From Bernardetia sp. MNP-M8 (lineage in GTDB: Bacteria > Bacteroidota > Bacteroidia > Cytophagales > Bernardetiaceae): a stretch of DNA of 64,000 bases. The stretch lies in the NCBI RefSeq assembly GCF_037126285.1, contig NZ_CP147012.1, forward strand, positions 1,922,001 to 1,986,000, given 5' to 3'. The position numbers were made by a program, and so were the translations under genes. The notes beneath the pieces were generated by a model, which was not told where the DNA came from, did not search any database, and saw only the letters and a program-made list of their open reading frames with translations. Below are positions 23,568 through 32,092 of this stretch, piece by piece (the stretch's first letter is position 1; each line of letters opens with the position of its first letter).

Positions 23568-25562
23568 CTAATCCATTAACCAAAATAGTAAAGAAACTAA
23601 TATAGAAACAACAATAAAAAGATAAAACTGTACTTTTCCATTTTGCAAACTCTTCAACTGTTTGCCTGTATAGTTTATTAAAAAGACTACAAAATGAGTC
23701 ATAAAATCAACTATATATTTGTCTGTCCAAGCCAAAAAATAACCACTAACCACAGTAATTTTTGAAAAAGTATCAACAAATGAATCTAATTTTCTATCCA
23801 AGAGAGAGAGAATTGCTGCTATGCCTACCCAAAGGTTAGCAAACTTTTGAGTAGTAACCACAGATTGTTTTTGTGCTGTTAAGTAAGCTACTTGAGTCAT
23901 TGGCTTCCAAAAACAAAGAATAAAAAATTTATCTTGCCATAAAAAATAATTTTTAATACTGGCTATAAATTCTATTTGATTTAATCTTTTATTTATTTTT
24001 TTAGAGAATCCTAATATCAGTCCTATAACAGTCAGAAAGATAGCCAAAATAGGAAGCCAAATTTTAAAATGATGAGGAGCATGGGAAAATAATTTTGGCA
24101 GTTGTTTGAGCCAATAACTTTCATCAGGTTTGAGAGGATGAAGCGAAAAGGCAAACCAAAAACTTCCTACAAAAAGGAGTATCAAAGGCAAATACCAAAA
24201 CCATTTTTTAGATGTAGAAATTATTTTTTTATTTGAATTATCGTTATCCTCCTCATTAAAAAAAAGTGGTTGAAGTTGTCTTCCTCCATAAAATGCTGTT
24301 AGAAAAGTAGCTATAAACAAACCTATTCCTACAAAAAAATGATTTGATAATGTTTCTTTTAAAATCCATTCTTTAGACAAAAAACCTGAAGTGAGAGGAA
24401 AACCAACCAATGCAGCTAATGCAAAAATATAGATGACAGAAAATAAAGGTAATTTTTTATAATTAGTATTTCCCATTTCTGACATTTCTTTTGTTCCATT
24501 TTTTTCTATCAAAAAACCAGCTCCCAAAAATAGAGTTGCCTTAAAAAAAGCATGTGTAAAAAGATGTAAAACAGCAGCCTGCCAAGCTCCAACACTGACT
24601 GCAATTGCCATAAAACCGAGCTGGGAAACTGTCGAAGCTGCTAATTCTTTCTTTAAATTAGTAGTAAAATAAGCTGCTAGAGCTGAAAAAATAGTAGAAA
24701 AAAGAGCTATCCAAACTAAAATCTCGGTAATGATTTTGACTTCCTCAAAGACAAATTCCATTCGTATCAAAAGATAAATTCCTGCTGCAACCATTGTAGC
24801 AGCATGCAGAAGTGCAGAAATGGAAGTTGGTGCTTCCATAGCATCAAAAAGCCAAGTAGAAAAAGGAAATTGTCCAGACTTGACCAAAGCAGCTAACAAA
24901 ATTCCTATCGAAATAAGAAGTTTTGAAGAAGAAGGAAGTGTAACAAAAATATTCTTTAAATCAGAAATAGACAGCGAATACTCAAACAGTAAAGCTATTG
25001 CAATAAGTAAACCTACATCACCAATACGATTGAGTAAAAATGCCTTTGTAGATGCACGAGAAGAGCTTTTTGTTTTGTCAAAATCAATTAAAAGAAAAGA
25101 AGCAAGTCCGATAAGTTCCCAAAACACAAAGAATAAAACAAGATTATCTTGTGCTAAAAGTAGTTGCATGGCAAAGACAAAAAGTCCTAAAACTCCATAA
25201 TAAAATGTCTTTTTATTTTTTATATAAGCCAAAGAATAAATATGAACAGCAAAAACAATAAGACTAATTACAAACTGAAAAAAGGCTGTTAGAGAATCTA
25301 TCTTTATCAAAATATTTATTTCTCTTGTTCCTGTATTTGCCCATACAAAAGAATTTTCAATGATTTTTTCTGTATTAAAAATCTCAAAAAGCTGCGTGCT
25401 TGTAGCTAACAACGCAAAAAAAGAAAAAATAAGAGCAGCATATTCTACCTTCTTTTTTGAGTAGTCTGTTTCTTTTTTAGCAGAAAAGAAGATGGAACTC
25501 AGTAAAGAAAATAGGAAACTAAAAAGTGGAAAAAGATAAACTAGAAAATAAATAGAATTCAT
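23568..25562 (-). CDS. NuoL/NdhF-type proton-translocating subunit, isolated gene
   Basis: 664 residues, about 15-16 membrane helices. The antiporter-family core is clear: VFFVFWELIGLASFLLIDFDKTKSSSRASTKAFLLNRIGDVGLL, KSGQFPFSTWLFDAMEAPTSISALLHAATMVAAGIYLL, and HLFTHAFFKATLFLGAGFLIE. These contain the lysines and acidic residues of the proton channel. Length and C-terminal extension match complex I subunit L. No other nuo gene is in the window; NuoL normally sits in a large operon. It could belong to complex I transcribed apart, or pair with an unrelated partner such as a DabA-like protein encoded elsewhere. A TATTTTTG box five bases before the ATG suggests a nearly leaderless mRNA. Confidence 0.85.
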   Translation of the reverse strand: MNSIYFLVYLFPLFSFLFSLLSSIFFSAKKETDYSKKKVEYAALIFSFFALLATSTQLFEIFNTEKIIENSFVWANTGTREINILIKIDSLTAFFQFVISLIVFAVHIYSLAYIKNKKTFYYGVLGLFVFAMQLLLAQDNLVLFFVFWELIGLASFLLIDFDKTKSSSRASTKAFLLNRIGDVGLLIAIALLFEYSLSISDLKNIFVTLPSSSKLLISIGILLAALVKSGQFPFSTWLFDAMEAPTSISALLHAATMVAAGIYLLIRMEFVFEEVKIITEILVWIALFSTIFSALAAYFTTNLKKELAASTVSQLGFMAIAVSVGAWQAAVLHLFTHAFFKATLFLGAGFLIEKNGTKEMSEMGNTNYKKLPLFSVIYIFALAALVGFPLTSGFLSKEWILKETLSNHFFVGIGLFIATFLTAFYGGRQLQPLFFNEEDNDNSNKKIISTSKKWFWYLPLILLFVGSFWFAFSLHPLKPDESYWLKQLPKLFSHAPHHFKIWLPILAIFLTVIGLILGFSKKINKRLNQIEFIASIKNYFLWQDKFFILCFWKPMTQVAYLTAQKQSVVTTQKFANLWVGIAAILSLLDRKLDSFVDTFSKITVVSGYFLAWTDKYIVDFMTHFVVFLINYTGKQLKSLQNGKVQFYLFIVVSILVSLLFWLMD

Positions 25563-25615
25563 ATCACAAAAATAATCAAATATACAATCAAAAAAACTTT
25601 AAACCTTACTGAATT

Positions 25616-26101
25616 ATGAAAATGAGAATATTTTGGATTACTAAAAACTTGGCAATTATGCCAAAACCAAATTCAGATAACTTTTTAGAAGAAGATATTA
25701 TCCATTTTTCCAACCAAAAACTAAACATTTTAGTCAGTTTGCTGACAAGAGAAGAAAGTTTTGATTTGGGATTACAAAATGAAAAATCTATCTGTGAAAA
25801 ATATGCTATTGATTTTATTTCGCTCCCAATTATTGATAGAAGTGTTCCCACTGAAAAACAAACTGCTCAGATTAGAGAATTAGCAAAAAAATTAGTAGAA
25901 AGAATCAATAATATTCTTGATAAAAACGAAAAAATAATTATCCATTGTAGAGCAGGAATTGGACGTGCTGGAATGCTTTGTTCAGCTATTTTGATAGAAC
26001 AAGGAGTTTCTAATTTGAAAGCTATCGAAAAAATAAGTGATGCTAGAGGATTGAGAATTCCAGATACAGAGGAACAAAAAAACTGGATAATGAAGTATTG
26101 A
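25616..26101 (+). CDS. dual-specificity/tyrosine phosphatase-family protein
   Basis: 161 residues. The CX5R P-loop is HCRAGIGRAG (Cys111, Arg117), preceded by KIIIH. An upstream general-acid candidate is Asp74 in PIIDRSVPT. The protein has the compact layout of bacterial dual-specificity phosphatases or PTP-like enzymes that act on phosphoproteins, phosphoinositides or nucleic acid ends. No signal peptide. It is divergent from the NuoL-like gene and convergent with the anti-sigma-like gene seven bases beyond its stop. Confidence 0.85.
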   Translation: MKMRIFWITKNLAIMPKPNSDNFLEEDIIHFSNQKLNILVSLLTREESFDLGLQNEKSICEKYAIDFISLPIIDRSVPTEKQTAQIRELAKKLVERINNILDKNEKIIIHCRAGIGRAGMLCSAILIEQGVSNLKAIEKISDARGLRIPDTEEQKNWIMKY

Positions 26102-26108
26102 ATAATGT

Positions 26109-27047
26109 CTATTTAACTAAAAACTTGCCTCTTTTTATTACCTCACTATCTGTTTGAAGAATCCAATAGTAAATTCCTTTTTCAAGATTTTGTTCCAAAG
26201 TAAAAGGAGTTGTAAGATTTTCGAATGTTATTGTTTCTTTCCTTGAGTTGATGACTTCCAAATAAATTTCTTCCTCGCTTGTTCCACTCCATTCAAAAAT
26301 TAAATTTTGAGTATAATTTTCGACATCAGTATTGGGAGATTTCAAATTAATTGAACTACGAGTATTTTGATTGAGTTTATTTTCTAATTCGGCTATTGGC
26401 TGAAAAGCAAGTAAATTTTCTGTTTCTGAAATTGTTTGTTGTTGTTGGGAAGTAGTAGTTATATCTTTTTCAGTTGTCGAATTTTGTGCTATTACTTCTT
26501 TATTTTTAGAAGAAAAAAGAGAATTATCTTCTGTTTTATCTAATGCATCAGCTGGATTAGTTTCTACTTCAACAAGCGTAGGAACACTTATTTCTGCTTG
26601 TAATGCTTTTTCATTTTGCTCATCAATAAGACTAGTGGCTACTACAAAAACACTTGTTCCAATAGCTATTGCCCCAAAGAACACAGCAGCTATCTTATAA
26701 ATCGATGGCTGATTAGATTGAGCAACTTTACGTTCCCAACTTTGTTGTTGTTCTGTTTTCTGTTCTTTGATTTTCTCAAGTTCTTGGCGAAGTTGATTTC
26801 TCCGATAAATACGTTCTTGTTTCATATAATCAACGTCATTTTTTTGGTCTAATAAAGAAGAAATATTTTGCTCTTGTTTTTTTTTCAAAAGTTCCACGAG
26901 CTTTTTATGTTTATACAATTCTTCTTGCAAAACAGGGTCATTTTCCAGTCTTTTATTAAATTTTTCTAATTGTTTAGGCGAGAATTTACCTTTCAGAAAA
27001 TCTGAAATAAGTTGCAAACGCTCTAATTCTTGGTTGATATTTCCCAT
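26109..27047 (-). CDS. anti-sigma-factor-like membrane protein
   Basis: 312 residues. The helical N terminus (ISDFLKGKFSPKQLEKFNKRLENDPVLQEELYKHKKLVELL) resembles the short anti-sigma or FecR-type N-terminal module with its fold-defining DP. A coiled coil follows, then one TM at about 120-142 (IYKIAAVFFGAIAIGTSVFVVATSL) and a Ser/Thr/Gln-rich periplasmic stalk. The C-terminal beta domain (IFEWSGTSEEEIYLEVINSRKETITF...GIYYWILQTDSEVIKRGKFLV) is seen in other Bacteroidota anti-sigma-like proteins. No sigma factor gene is adjacent. The role is inferred. Confidence 0.65.
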   Translation of the reverse strand: MGNINQELERLQLISDFLKGKFSPKQLEKFNKRLENDPVLQEELYKHKKLVELLKKKQEQNISSLLDQKNDVDYMKQERIYRRNQLRQELEKIKEQKTEQQQSWERKVAQSNQPSIYKIAAVFFGAIAIGTSVFVVATSLIDEQNEKALQAEISVPTLVEVETNPADALDKTEDNSLFSSKNKEVIAQNSTTEKDITTTSQQQQTISETENLLAFQPIAELENKLNQNTRSSINLKSPNTDVENYTQNLIFEWSGTSEEEIYLEVINSRKETITFENLTTPFTLEQNLEKGIYYWILQTDSEVIKRGKFLVK

Positions 27048-27377
27048 TATTTATACAACTATTCATACAAACAGAGTTTTTAGTTTACTTAACTATTTTA
27101 ATTCCCAATTATTTGCATACAATTTACTTCTAGCTTTAGATGAATTGCATTTTTATTCATAAATACTTACCTGCTTCAAAGAAACTATTTACTTTTAAAG
27201 ATACAAATTATAAAGATAAATAGAGTTATTTTTACACAAAAAAAACTGAATTTAATCTCATTATTTCCATTAAAAATTAAATTTTTATTCTTTTCAGAGG
27301 TTTTAAAATGATTGGGAGGGTTTGTATGATTTTTTTTTAGTGTTAATAATAGCAATATCTTATCCAATTATTATTTT
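27048..27377. other. 330-base intergenic region without a gene
   Basis: Very A+T-rich. It holds the leader of the anti-sigma-like gene and the 3' flank of aroB. The only open frame is an antisense-looking 60-codon run with no motif. No convincing hairpin or promoter was found by eye. Confidence 0.5.
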
Positions 27378-28544
27378 CTAAATATTTTTTAGACATTCCA
27401 AAATTTGTTTTTCTGAAATAGAAATATCAAAAGTTGCTTTTCCAATTTCTTCTAATGCACAAGTCAAAATTGTATTTTGAGCATTTTTTTTATCTTGTTT
27501 TGCCCACTCCGTTATTTTTTGTGCTGTATTTTCTGTTTGAATAGCTTTTCTAAAATCGATAATTGTATCTTCAAAAATAGAATTGATATAATTTCTGATT
27601 GCTACAAAATCATTTTCTGAAATAAATGTTTGATGTGGATATAATTCTTTACACAGATAAGCTGAAAAATAACTTTCTGCTATCATGCCTAGTGCAATAG
27701 CTTCTCCATGCAGAAAAACAGGTTTGGTAATAGTACCTTTTTTACTCTCTTTCATATTTTCCTCTATAAAATAAGATTCAATAGCATGTCCGATTGTATG
27801 ACCAAAATTGAGAATTTTGCGTAATCCTTTTTCAGTTGGATCAGCTTCTGTTACTTTAGCTTTTAGAGCAACCGAGTGAGCTACAATTTTATCTATCAAT
27901 TCATTTTTTATATCAATTTCGCTTTGATTTTCAAAACTATTCTTAATTATATCTTTATCGTCTAAAAGTTTTTGCCATGCCTTTTTATCTGCAATAAGTG
28001 TATGTTTTATTACTTCTGCGAAACCTGATCGCATTTCATTTTGAGGTAATGTTTTTAAAAAAGGAGTATGAATCCAAACTTTTGAAGGCGTTTGAAAAAT
28101 TCCGATATGATTTTTAAAACCATTAAAATCGATTCCTAACTTTCCTCCTACACTAGCGTCTACTTGTGATAAAAGTGTGGTAGGAATCTGAATAAAATCA
28201 ATTCCTCGTTTGTAAGTAGAAGCACAAAAACCTCCCATATCTCCAATTACTCCACCACCTAAATTAATCAAAATGGCTTTTCTATCAAAATGATTTTGAG
28301 TAAGTTCGTACCAAATATGTGTACAGGTTTCTAGTATTTTATTGGTTTCTCCTGATGGGATTTCTATCAATAAAGGTTTTTGAAGTTTAGCCTTTTCAAA
28401 GACTTTATCTAAAATAGGATAGCAATCTCTTTTCGTATTTTCATCTACCAAAACAGCTACTTGCTTGTTTTGAAGCAATGAAATTATTTTTTCTAAAGGC
28501 TCAAAGGTAATATAAGTGGGCAGGAAATTAGTTTGCTTTATCAT
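27378..28544 (-). CDS. aroB: 3-dehydroquinate synthase
   Basis: 388 residues. It catalyses the second step of the shikimate pathway (DAHP to 3-dehydroquinate), using NAD and a divalent metal. The signature LINLGGGVIGDMGGFCASTYKRGIDFIQIPTTLLSQVDASVGGKLGID is complete. Metal-binding residues appear in FAEVIKHTLI, KILNFGHTIGHAIES and FLHGEAIALGM. It is slightly longer than the usual 350-370 because of inserts near 185-200 and 280-290. Cytosolic. It stands alone, with the sensor gene upstream on the same strand. Confidence 0.96.
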   Translation of the reverse strand: MIKQTNFLPTYITFEPLEKIISLLQNKQVAVLVDENTKRDCYPILDKVFEKAKLQKPLLIEIPSGETNKILETCTHIWYELTQNHFDRKAILINLGGGVIGDMGGFCASTYKRGIDFIQIPTTLLSQVDASVGGKLGIDFNGFKNHIGIFQTPSKVWIHTPFLKTLPQNEMRSGFAEVIKHTLIADKKAWQKLLDDKDIIKNSFENQSEIDIKNELIDKIVAHSVALKAKVTEADPTEKGLRKILNFGHTIGHAIESYFIEENMKESKKGTITKPVFLHGEAIALGMIAESYFSAYLCKELYPHQTFISENDFVAIRNYINSIFEDTIIDFRKAIQTENTAQKITEWAKQDKKNAQNTILTCALEEIGKATFDISISEKQILECLKNI

Positions 28545-28662
28545 TTCTAGTTATCTTATTCAGTTTTTGATAAAAACAGAAATTTGTAATTGTAGTTTCA
28601 TTAATTACAAATTAACCATTAATAATTGACAACTAGAAGTCCAGATAGCTATTTTTTAATCA

Positions 28663-30783
28663 TTATTTCTGCTCTAATTCTTCAATACGTTTTTGTAGAA
28701 CTTCTTTTTCTGAGTTATGTCTAGCAATTAACTTTTCTAACATATTTTTTTGAGCTTGCAACGCATATTCAGAACGTCTTTTTTCAGCATTTCTACTCTC
28801 TTCTATTTTTGTAGTTTGTTCTTTTACTTTTGCTTCGTTAGCTTTGAGTTGAGAAATATCTGCCAAAACAAGTACATAACGATCAATTGTTCCAGAATTA
28901 TTAAAAAGAGCCACACCGATAGCCTGAATCCAAATTTCTTCTCCTGTTCGATTAAGCATTGTTGTTTCAGCTTTCCAAATTGTACCTTGTGCCATTGTAT
29001 TAAACCCTTGTTGAAGCTCGCCTTCTTGTGCAAAAATTCCAAAGGCAGAACGCTCTAAAAGAGTTGATTTGGAATACCCTAAAACATCAATAGCCAAATT
29101 ATTTATGCTCGTAATATTCTTTTTGTAATCTAACTCTAACAAGTAAAAGCTAGATTGGATAAGTTCGTTTCTATATTGTAATTCTTTCTGAACCCTTCCC
29201 ATTTCTTCTTGGGTAGCTTGAAGTTCTTCCATATTTTGACGCATTTCCTCTTCCTGCGCTCGTAATTGTTGTGTCATTTGTTCAGATTCTTGAAGCAAAC
29301 GCTGACCTGTGACATTACTTTGTAAAATAGAAAGCGTAGCTGCAACTGTTTCTCCTATTGTCTCTAAAAATTCAATTTGATACAATTCAAATTGCTTAAA
29401 AGAAGCTATCTCTATCATTCCATATACTTGTTTGTTGAGAAGCATAGGAATAATCAAAATAGAACGAGGATTTGCTTTACCAAGACCAGAAGTAACAGTA
29501 ACATACTCCTTAGGCACATCTGTAAGGTGCATTGTTTGTCCTTCCTGCCATGCTTGTCCTGTCAAACCTTCGCCTAACTGAATGGTACTATCCAAAAAGC
29601 GTTTTTTATCCCACGCATAATATGCCATTAGTCGCAATTGTTCATGTCTTCCTTCCATTTCTTTCAAGAAAAAACCTCCTTGATTTGCTTCTAAATAGCG
29701 CACTAAAGCTGTAATGAGTTCGTCTGTAATTTCTTCAAATGAACGATTACTATTTCTTAGAATATCTGAAATAAGCATTGTACCTTCATTTTTCCATCGT
29801 CTTTCTTTTGCGCTGTCTTCTGTTTCTCTCAGATTATTACGCATTTTGAGCAAGGAATTCCCCAAAATATCTCTTTCAGAAAGGGGCATAAAATCAGATT
29901 GATAATGACCTTGACCAATTTCTTTCGCAAAATCTGATGTATCTTTTAATCCAAGTATAAGCGTTTGTAATGCAATTTCCATTTCTCCAATTTCATCTAC
30001 TTGAGCATTTTCTTTATCATCTTTATACTTTTCAAAACGTGGCAAAACTCCTTCACTCAATTTTTTTATACTATCTTTTACTACTTTTATGCGTGAGATA
30101 ATACTTTGAGCCAAGAAAAATGCCAATGAAAAGCCTAAAATAATAGCAATTATACTTACAAAAATAGCTTCATTTCGAAGTGTAACAGAAGCACGATTAA
30201 CGGCATCTTGTGTTTGTTGTCCTGCTATTTTTTTGTTTTCTATTAAGACTTCTAAATCTAATTTTATCTGTTCAAAAATAGCATTCAATCCCTGCATTTG
30301 GAGTTGAAAACCTGTTTCTTGTACTAAAAGATTTTTTTCAGTTGCATTCTTATTGTTTAATATGGAAATAATACGCTGTTCGATACTGTGCATGCTGTCT
30401 ACTGCAATAAAGGTATTATTCAAAATTTCAAAAGAGGTTTCTTCATCATTTTGCCAACCTTCTGAAAGTGAAATGAGCTTATCTTTGACAGCAGGATAAG
30501 TTTTGCTTTGGAGTTTGCGAAGAGAATTTTTGGCTGCATCGTTTTGACTTTCACTCTGAAAATAAACATAACTTGTAATGAGTCGCATAGAATTATTGGC
30601 AAGACTGCGAAGCTCTTTCAAATTTTCAACAGAAGGCTGAACTACTTCTGTATATTCGTCTATCTGTGCTACATTTTGATTGAGCTGTACAATCAGCGTA
30701 ACTGCCCCTACAATAAAGAGCAGAAGGAGAATAGAAAATCCTCCAAAAATGCGTTGCCAAATAGTAAGACGAAAATTATTCAT
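28663..30783 (-). CDS. membrane sensor with HAMP, GAF and PAS domains, no kinase
   Basis: 706 residues. TM1 at 13-33 and TM2 at about 203-226 flank a helical periplasmic 4HB-type sensor. HAMP at about 226-290, GAF at about 335-480 (GGFFLKEMEG...IGETVAATLSILQSN), a coiled coil at 485-535, PAS at about 535-640 (NLAIDVLGYSKSTLLERS, IWIQAIGVALFNNSG) and a final coiled coil to 706. There is no histidine kinase, GGDEF, methyl-accepting hairpin or PP2C domain. The protein therefore probably signals by coiled-coil contact with a separate effector. Related cytophagal proteins often end in PP2C/SpoIIE or kinase domains; a SpoIIE protein with matching coiled coil lies at 62442. Confidence 0.85.
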   Translation of the reverse strand: MNNFRLTIWQRIFGGFSILLLLFIVGAVTLIVQLNQNVAQIDEYTEVVQPSVENLKELRSLANNSMRLITSYVYFQSESQNDAAKNSLRKLQSKTYPAVKDKLISLSEGWQNDEETSFEILNNTFIAVDSMHSIEQRIISILNNKNATEKNLLVQETGFQLQMQGLNAIFEQIKLDLEVLIENKKIAGQQTQDAVNRASVTLRNEAIFVSIIAIILGFSLAFFLAQSIISRIKVVKDSIKKLSEGVLPRFEKYKDDKENAQVDEIGEMEIALQTLILGLKDTSDFAKEIGQGHYQSDFMPLSERDILGNSLLKMRNNLRETEDSAKERRWKNEGTMLISDILRNSNRSFEEITDELITALVRYLEANQGGFFLKEMEGRHEQLRLMAYYAWDKKRFLDSTIQLGEGLTGQAWQEGQTMHLTDVPKEYVTVTSGLGKANPRSILIIPMLLNKQVYGMIEIASFKQFELYQIEFLETIGETVAATLSILQSNVTGQRLLQESEQMTQQLRAQEEEMRQNMEELQATQEEMGRVQKELQYRNELIQSSFYLLELDYKKNITSINNLAIDVLGYSKSTLLERSAFGIFAQEGELQQGFNTMAQGTIWKAETTMLNRTGEEIWIQAIGVALFNNSGTIDRYVLVLADISQLKANEAKVKEQTTKIEESRNAEKRRSEYALQAQKNMLEKLIARHNSEKEVLQKRIEELEQK

Positions 30784-30983
30784 TAATCTGATTAATACGT
30801 TTTTTTGTTTCTATTTCTTGAATGAATGACAAAATACGAATAATTTTTTTGAATAGAAATAGTTATTTTTAAATTCTTTTTATGAAATTATAAGGATTTG
30901 AACATAAAACAGTTGGTAAAGAACAATGTTCTTCATCTAAAGAATTATCTACTTTCTTACTTACCTTCAACTACTTAACCTAC

Positions 30984-31874
30984 ATGAATCAATTTTTCAA
31001 AACTATCTTTCGTAGAAAACGAACTTATATTTTTCTATTCTTAATAATAGGTTTACAATTAATTTCTAGCTGCATGCAATTCCGAATTAGTGATCGAAAA
31101 GTAAGAAAAGAATTTAAAGATCAAAAATTCAAACCTACCTTTGACTATGTAGAGTTCGAAGAGCGCAAGATTCATTATGCCAAAATTGGAAATGATTCAC
31201 TTCCCACATTATTTTTTATACATGGTTCTCCAGGAGATTGGAGTGCATTTTTAGATTATTTCAAAGATTCTACTTTACTTTCTCGTACAAATATGGTTGC
31301 CTTGGATAGAACAGGATATGGAAAATCTGATTTTGGAAACTATGAAAAAAACCTAAAAGAACAAGCTCGTTTTTATAAAGGAGTTTTAGAAAAATATCAA
31401 GATTCTACCAAGCAAAAGCCTATTTTAGTTTCTCATTCTTATGGTGGTGCTGTTATTCTTCAAATGGCTATTGACTATCCTGATATGATGAGTGGCATAG
31501 TAAGTTTAGCAGGTCTTTCTTCGGCAGAACTAACTGTTCCTCGTTGGTATAATGGTGCTGCAAAGTCTGTTTTTGTGCGTTGGTGGCTTCCTGCTGCACT
31601 TACAGTTTCAAATAAGGAAATGTTACACCTACAAGAAGATTTGAAAGTGATTGAGAAGGATATTGATAAAATAAAAGTTCCACTATTAGTTTTGCACGGA
31701 CAAAAAGATAAGATTGTACCTTATGGACACGCTCTTTTTTTAAAAGAAAAATTAGCAAACAATCCTTCTTTTGAACTTAACACTCTTCCAGAAGCAAATC
31801 ATTTTATTCCTTGGACACATCAAGATACTGTCAGGACGCTGATTTTGAAAATGCTAGATGAAACGAAAAAATAG
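30984..31874 (+). CDS. alpha/beta hydrolase, probable lipoprotein
   Basis: 296 residues. A Lys/Arg-rich start and hydrophobic segment end in a lipobox LISSC (Cys30). Oxyanion motif FFIHGSPGDW (78-87), nucleophile VSHSYGG (Ser152), acid Asp242 in HGQKDKIVP and His273 in EANHFIPW complete the triad of an alpha/beta hydrolase. The substrate is unknown; esterase, lipase or haloperoxidase-like activity are all compatible. Probably anchored on the periplasmic or outer-membrane side. Confidence 0.85.
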   Translation: MNQFFKTIFRRKRTYIFLFLIIGLQLISSCMQFRISDRKVRKEFKDQKFKPTFDYVEFEERKIHYAKIGNDSLPTLFFIHGSPGDWSAFLDYFKDSTLLSRTNMVALDRTGYGKSDFGNYEKNLKEQARFYKGVLEKYQDSTKQKPILVSHSYGGAVILQMAIDYPDMMSGIVSLAGLSSAELTVPRWYNGAAKSVFVRWWLPAALTVSNKEMLHLQEDLKVIEKDIDKIKVPLLVLHGQKDKIVPYGHALFLKEKLANNPSFELNTLPEANHFIPWTHQDTVRTLILKMLDETKK

Positions 31875-32040
31875 TATTTCATTCGTTATTATAAAATTAA
31901 TACATATATCGACACTAACAAAGAACAACTACTTTTTTACTTTACGATTTGAAATTAAATAAAACTTTAACTTTTTTAAAGTACAATCTTTTTTCAATCT
32001 ATCTTGAAATTGAGTAACTTGTATAGTTATTATAACTCTC

Positions 32041-32073
32041 AAACCTATAAGGTTTTGAAAACCTTATAGGTTT
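32041..32073. repeat. AAACC...GGTTT palindrome, copy 2 (perfect)
   Basis: A perfect 16-bp inverted repeat around one central G (arms AAACCTATAAGGTTTT and its complement). It ends 19 bases before the ATG of the large gene at 32093. It shares the plan AAACC-N5-GG-N4-G-N4-CC-N5-GGTTT with copy 3, with compensatory base changes in both arms. Confidence 0.85.
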
Positions 32074-32092
32074 AAATGAACAGAATAAAAAA

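Noticed and set aside
28502-28509. CAAAGGTA resembling a -7 promoter box
   Set aside because: It lies inside aroB near its start codon, downstream of any useful position, and is likely chance.
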